DNA of 5,196 nucleotides, taken from contig DRKG01000424.1 of NCBI GenBank assembly GCA_011051855.1, forward strand, positions 1 through 5,196. The letters are read 5' to 3'. Numbering within the stretch: the first letter of the stretch is position 1; each line of letters starts with the position of its first letter. The DNA is from a bacterium (GTDB lineage Bacteria; Planctomycetota; UBA1135; UBA2386). The position numbers were made by a program, and so were the translations under genes. Below are positions 1 through 5,196 of the stretch, piece after piece. The notes below the pieces were generated by a model. That model did no database searches. It was not told where the DNA came from and saw only the letters and a list, made by a program, of their open reading frames with translations.

Positions 1-2073
1 GAGGATGCGACCTTCGGCAAAGAACTGTTCCAGCTCCTGCAGCCGGTCGCGACCGGGGGCCCCGATGCGCTGCGGGCGGCCGCGATGGCGCTCCTCGGCG
101 AGGAGCGCCTGTTCAACGCCCGCATCCTGCCGGACGTGCGCGAGGTCGTCGAGCAGGCGTGCAGCGACGAGCTCACCGCGCCACGGGTGCGCATCGAGGC
201 CGCGCTCGCCCTGTGGAAGGTCGGCAGCAACAGCCAGCGCGGCATCGCCAAGGACGTGCTCGAGCAGTTCCTGCAGTCGAGCGACCGCGAGTTGCAGCAG
301 CGCGGCGCGCTGGCGCTCGCCGAGATCAACACCGAAGGTGGCCGCGCCTGGCAGATCCTGCGCGAGATCCGCGACCAGCCGACCGAGTTCGGCCGCCGCG
401 CGAAGGTGTTCCTGAAGCGCGAGGAGGAACGTCGCCAGTTCGAAGCCGCGATCTCCGACCTGCTGGAGCGCCGGGGCCCGCAGGTCGGCGACGATCGCTA
501 CCAGGTCCTCGACGAGCTGCGCCACCGCATCCACATCCAGCACATCCACGGCAGTGACGTCACCGACGAGGAACTGGTCGAGTTCGCCGCCAAGGGCATG
601 CTGCAGGGCCTGGACCCGCACAGCACGTTCTTCACCAGCCAGGAGTTCCAGCGGTTCTACTTCGACCTCAACCGCGAGTACGGCGGCATCGGCGCGTTCG
701 TGAACTTCGATCAGGATGGCGACTTCTCGATCGTGCGGCCGATCTACTCGGGCCCGGCCTACGCCGCCGGCCTGCGCAGCGGCGACAAGATCCTCGAGGT
801 CGACGGCTGGGAGACCAACGGACACACCTCCGAGGAGATCATCAAGAAGCTGAAGGGGCGGCCGGGCTCGCAGGTGGTGTTGAAGTTCTTCCGCCCCGGC
901 TTCCAGGAGGCACAGGACATCACGATCACCCGGCGCCAGATCTCGGTGCCGGCGGTCAACTGGACGATGGTGCCCGGCGAAATCGGCTACATCGAGCTGA
1001 TCAACTTCAGCGCCAACATCTCGGCCGAGCTGCAGGTCGCCCTGCGCGATCTGACCCAGAAGGGCGCCAAGGGCATCGTGCTCGACGTGCGCAACAACAC
1101 CGGCGGCTACCTGACGCAGGCGCGCGACGTGGTCGAACAGTTCATCGAAGGCGAGAAACTGGTCGTGTTCACCGAGGGGCCGGCCGAACCCAAGCGCGAG
1201 TACAAGACGTCGCCCCGGCCCCGACGCGTCTGCAAGCTGCCGCTCGCGGTGCTGACCAACCGCCTGTCGGCGTCGGCGAGCGAGATCACGGCCGGCGCGC
1301 TGCAGGATCTCGACCGCGCGACGATCATCGGCAAACGCTCGTTCGGCAAGGGCAGCGTGCAGAACATCTTTCCGCTGCAAACCAGTCCGCCCGAGGAGTT
1401 CGAGGACCTCAACGGCGATCGCATGTGGCAGGAGGGCGAGCCGTTCACCGATCGCAACGGCAACGGCCTCTACGACCCCGGCGCGCACTTCAAGTTGACG
1501 ATCGCCAAGTACCACCTGCCGAGCGGGCGCTGCCCGCACCGCGAATACGACAGGGAAGGCCGCATCGTCGACCCGGACTGGGGCGTCCGGCCGGACGTCG
1601 AGGTCGCGCTGCTCGAGAACAAACCCGAGGACGCGTGGAAGAACAGCGCCGTGTTCGCGCTCCTCAAGAAGGGGGTGTTCCGCGAATACGTGAGCAAACA
1701 CATCCACGCGAACGAACCGTTGTTCCGCGAGCTGGCGGAGGGCGACGGCGGCGATTGGTCGCGTTACCCGGACTTCGAAGAGTTCTACTCGAGCCTCGAG
1801 ACGGGCCTCAGCAAGGACGACGTGCGCCGCTGGCTGCGCTACGAGGTGCGCGACCAGGTCAGCGACCTGCGCGGCGCGGTCTACCCGGGCCAGCGCGCGC
1901 TCGGCGACGCGCAGGAGGACGCGCAGCTGCAAGAGGCGGTGCGCGTGCTGCTCCAGGCTCGCGGCGCGGACATCCGGGACATCGCGGCCTACCAGAACGT
2001 GCTGAAGATCTCGTTCGACGACGAGAAGAACGGCAAGAAGACCGCCAAGGCGGACGCGGCCGGCGGCAGGTAG
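1..2073 (+). CDS. S41 C-terminal processing peptidase with HEAT-like N-terminus and PDZ domain (5' truncated)
   Basis: Serine protease of the CTP/Tsp (S41) family, which cleaves near the C-termini of substrates, usually in the cell envelope. The frame is open at the left edge, so the start and any signal peptide lie upstream. The Met codon at 85 has no ribosome binding site and falls inside a helical repeat. Counting from the edge: residues 6-147 are HEAT-like helical pairs (for example RVRIEAALALWKVG, 62-75). Residues 148-227 form the CTP entry segment with GMLQGLDPHSTFF. The PDZ domain spans about 228-312, from GGIG. The peptidase core spans about 318-535, with LDVRNNTGG, the nucleophile Ser425 in SASASE, Lys450 in FGKGSVQ and Gln454. 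The Ser-Lys-Gln spacing (25 and 4) equals that of E. coli Prc and Bacillus CtpB, so the enzyme should be active. An insertion at about 461-495 holds two Asp/Asn-rich loops. The helical C-terminal 155 residues are not assigned to a family. The TAG stop is followed by a terminator-like repeat. The family call is secure; the substrate is unknown. Confidence 0.95.
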   Translation, partial: EDATFGKELFQLLQPVATGGPDALRAAAMALLGEERLFNARILPDVREVVEQACSDELTAPRVRIEAALALWKVGSNSQRGIAKDVLEQFLQSSDRELQQRGALALAEINTEGGRAWQILREIRDQPTEFGRRAKVFLKREEERRQFEAAISDLLERRGPQVGDDRYQVLDELRHRIHIQHIHGSDVTDEELVEFAAKGMLQGLDPHSTFFTSQEFQRFYFDLNREYGGIGAFVNFDQDGDFSIVRPIYSGPAYAAGLRSGDKILEVDGWETNGHTSEEIIKKLKGRPGSQVVLKFFRPGFQEAQDITITRRQISVPAVNWTMVPGEIGYIELINFSANISAELQVALRDLTQKGAKGIVLDVRNNTGGYLTQARDVVEQFIEGEKLVVFTEGPAEPKREYKTSPRPRRVCKLPLAVLTNRLSASASEITAGALQDLDRATIIGKRSFGKGSVQNIFPLQTSPPEEFEDLNGDRMWQEGEPFTDRNGNGLYDPGAHFKLTIAKYHLPSGRCPHREYDREGRIVDPDWGVRPDVEVALLENKPEDAWKNSAVFALLKKGVFREYVSKHIHANEPLFRELAEGDGGDWSRYPDFEEFYSSLETGLSKDDVRRWLRYEVRDQVSDLRGAVYPGQRALGDAQEDAQLQEAVRVLLQARGADIRDIAAYQNVLKISFDDEKNGKKTAKADAAGGR
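1405..1482 (+). other. Calcium-loop-like insertion in the S41 peptidase core
   Basis: Between the catalytic GKGSVQ and the conserved LTIAKYHLPSG strand, S41 peptidases usually have only a short turn. Here about 30 extra residues occur. They contain DLNGDRMWQEGE (Asp469, Asn471, Asp473, Glu478) and DRNGNGLYDPG (Asp484, Asn486, Asn488, Asp492). The alternating Asp/Asn/Gly pattern ending in an acidic residue resembles the DxNxDG calcium loops of dockerin, thrombospondin type 3 and EF-hand proteins. Metal binding is inferred from this pattern only. Confidence 0.6.
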
Positions 2074-2085
2074 AACGGCCCGGCT

Positions 2086-2154
2086 CGCCTGCTGCTTTGC
2101 GAATCCGAAGTGATGCCGATCCCGCGGCGGATCGGCGCGGGGGCAGGCGTTTTT
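2086..2154 (+). terminator. Two-tier hairpin plus T5, probable terminator of the S41 peptidase gene
   Basis: An outer 7-bp stem, CGCCTGC (2086-2092) with GCAGGCG (2143-2149), is followed immediately by TTTTT (2150-2154). Inside it lies a perfect 8-bp hairpin, GCCGATCC (2115-2122) with GGATCGGC (2129-2136), with a 6-base loop. The inner hairpin alone is 13 bases from the T-run, too far for a standard intrinsic terminator; the outer stem abuts it. The structure begins 13 bases after the TAG stop, the right place to end the protease transcript. Termination is inferred; the pairing is read directly. Confidence 0.55.
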
Positions 2155-2168
2155 ACTAGCAGATGGGT
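2153..2168 (+). promoter_or_regulatory. Possible degenerate second NrdR box
   Basis: TTACTAGCAGATGGGT lies exactly 32 bases upstream of the better box. NrdR boxes usually come in pairs about three helical turns apart, so the spacing is right. The sequence match is poor: 8 of 16 positions, mainly in the outer half-sites (ACTA and TGGGT). It also overlaps the T-run of the upstream terminator. The call rests on spacing more than on sequence. Confidence 0.25.
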
Positions 2169-2196
2169 TGCGGCCCGCCGCCACACCCAATAGATA
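2168..2196 (+). promoter_or_regulatory. Weak sigma70-like promoter candidate for nrdJ
   Basis: TTGCGG (2168-2173) and TAGATA (2191-2196) are separated by 17 bases, the ideal spacing. Both hexamers match the consensus only partly (three of six positions each). The -10 candidate lies inside the NrdR-like box, as expected if the repressor blocks polymerase. Transcription would begin near 2203 and give a leader of about 330 bases. High-GC phyla often use poorly conserved promoters, so this is a weak call. Confidence 0.3.
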
Positions 2197-2200
2197 GTGG
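2185..2200 (+). promoter_or_regulatory. NrdR-box-like operator upstream of nrdJ
   Basis: ACCCAATAGATAGTGG matches 13 of 16 positions of the known NrdR consensus (aCaCwAtATaTwGtgt, from memory). It sits in an A/T-rich patch inside otherwise very GC-rich DNA. NrdR is the ATP/dATP-sensing repressor of bacterial ribonucleotide reductase genes, and class II nrdJ genes are recognised members of its regulon. Its position upstream of nrdJ makes a chance match less likely. The 330-base distance to the start codon implies a long 5' leader if this is the operating promoter. Confidence 0.6.
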
Positions 2201-2312
2201 CTCCCTACGGCGCACGCCGCGTTCGCCCCGTCCCAGGTCGCCCCTTTTTCCCTGGCGCTTGCCGCGCCCGAGACAGGCTTCCGACGGCGGGGCGGCACGG
2301 TCCGCTGTGGGG

Positions 2313-2338
2313 CCCGGCTCGTCGGTCAACGGGTCGGG
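2313..2338 (+). repeat. Inverted repeat (hairpin A) in the nrdJ leader
   Basis: CCCGGCTCG pairs with CGGGTCGGG as a 9-bp RNA stem with two G-U wobbles, leaving an 8-base loop, TCGGTCAA. The loop and closing bases resemble those of the next hairpin (2369-2391). In DNA this GC-rich some such stems arise by chance, so a function is not established. Confidence 0.35.
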
Positions 2339-2368
2339 ATCGTTCTCTGCAGCGTGTCCACTCCGTGC

Positions 2369-2391
2369 CCGGATCGTCGTCAACGGTCCGG
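2369..2391 (+). repeat. Inverted repeat (hairpin B) in the nrdJ leader
   Basis: CCGGATCGT pairs with ACGGTCCGG over 9 bp with a single G-U wobble around a 5-base loop, CGTCA. It is the strongest simple hairpin in the leader. Its apex resembles that of hairpin A: both share a GTCAACGG run across the loop and right arm. Role unknown. Confidence 0.45.
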
Positions 2392-2457
2392 TGGTCGCCG
2401 TCCCATGCAACCGACGCGCCCAGCACGGCGCGGCCCCTCTGCTCCGGTCAGTTCGAG

Positions 2458-2481
2458 CCTCCCCATCGTTCGCGTGGGGAG
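2458..2481 (+). promoter_or_regulatory. Hairpin C containing an anti-Shine-Dalgarno sequence
   Basis: CTCCCCA (2459-2465) pairs with TGGGGAG (2475-2481), a perfect 7-bp stem plus one T-G wobble, with a short loop. Its left arm overlaps CCTCC (2458-2462), the exact complement of GGAGG (2518-2522) in the nrdJ ribosome binding site. The two pairings exclude each other, so this could act as a translational on/off switch. The complementarity is read from the sequence; the switching is inference. Confidence 0.4.
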
Positions 2482-2493
2482 CAGGTCAAGCAC

Positions 2494-2513
2494 GGTCGGT
2501 CAGGTCACCGGCC
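2494..2513 (+). repeat. Hairpin D directly before the nrdJ ribosome binding site
   Basis: GGTCGGT (2494-2500) pairs with ACCGGCC (2507-2513) over 7 bp with one T-G wobble and a 6-base loop, CAGGTC. It ends three bases before AGGAGG. It leaves the ribosome binding site itself unpaired and may hold it accessible. GTCGGTCA within it repeats exactly the 8-mer at 2321-2328 in hairpin A. Confidence 0.35.
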
Positions 2514-2516
2514 ATC

Positions 2517-2522
2517 AGGAGG
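2517..2522 (+). promoter_or_regulatory. Ribosome binding site of nrdJ
   Basis: A perfect AGGAGG lies 8 bases before the GTG at 2531. It decides the start: the frame stays open further upstream and has another GTG at 2474, but no comparable site precedes that codon. The protein from 2531 also begins with the N-terminal sequence typical of the family. Confidence 0.9.
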
Positions 2523-2530
2523 AAACGGGC

Positions 2531-5196
<2,666 letters not shown>

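Larger units (their letters stand above)
2074..2530. other. Non-coding intergenic region between the S41 peptidase gene and nrdJ
   Basis: This 457-base gap has no convincing gene. The longest sense frame (ATG 2163 to TGA 2534) lacks a ribosome binding site, encodes a Pro/Arg/Ser-rich protein without recognisable motifs, and has clearly lower third-position GC than the flanking genes. In order, the region holds a terminator-like inverted repeat (2086-2154), an A/T-richer island with NrdR-box and promoter-like sequences (2150-2200), a GC-rich leader with several hairpins (2313-2513), and the nrdJ ribosome binding site (2517-2522). I see nothing recognisable in 2204-2312 beyond a weak 5-bp inverted repeat, CCAGG/CCTGG, around a T-run (2233-2255). 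Confidence 0.8.

Noticed and set aside
85..87. Met codon at 85 as the true start of the protease gene
   Set aside because: No ribosome binding site precedes it, the frame is open to the window edge with good coding character, and it lies in the middle of a helical repeat.
2511..2530. Resemblance of GCCATCAGGAGGAAACGGGC to a cobalamin-riboswitch B12 box
   Set aside because: The similarity to the AGCCAGGAGACCTGCC-type box comes mostly from the AGGAGG ribosome binding site. It needs an insertion, and I do not see the rest of the conserved cobalamin aptamer core upstream.

Overview
The window is a high-GC, chromosomal-looking bacterial segment. It holds two large protein genes on the + strand, both cut by the window edges, separated by a 457-base intergenic region. 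Codon third positions in both genes are almost all G or C. The gene content (a secreted-type S41 processing protease with HEAT-like repeats and a calcium-loop-like insertion, and a long adenosylcobalamin-dependent ribonucleotide reductase) would fit a high-GC planctomycete, myxobacterium or similar environmental lineage. That placement is an inference from protein style, not a demonstrated assignment. I see no mobile element, CRISPR array, tRNA or rRNA.

Bases 1-2073 carry the 3' part (690 codons) of a C-terminal processing peptidase (family S41). In order it has an alpha-helical HEAT-like N-terminal region, the conserved CTP entry segment (LDPHS), a PDZ domain, and the Ser-Lys-Gln catalytic core (Ser425, Lys450, Gln454 counted from the window edge). 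An unusual Asp/Asn-rich insertion with two calcium-loop-like motifs lies just after the catalytic Gln, and a helical C-terminal extension follows.

Bases 2074-2530 are non-coding. Just after the protease gene lies a two-tier inverted repeat ending in five T (likely terminator). Next comes an A/T-richer island around 2150-2200 with a good match to the NrdR operator, the signature repressor site of ribonucleotide reductase genes. A weak, degenerate partner lies exactly 32 bases upstream, and a weak promoter-like pair overlaps the operator. About 330 bases of GC-rich leader follow, with several hairpins. One of them contains a CCTCC stretch complementary to the ribosome binding site of the next gene.

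Bases 2531-5196 carry the first 888 codons of nrdJ, the vitamin B12-dependent class II ribonucleotide reductase. It starts at GTG behind a perfect AGGAGG, and all the expected active-site residues are present. Its C-terminus lies beyond the window. The two genes show no functional link and appear to be separate transcription units. The most interesting part is the intergenic region, which looks like an NrdR-controlled promoter followed by a long and possibly structured leader. No fundamentally new system is evident.
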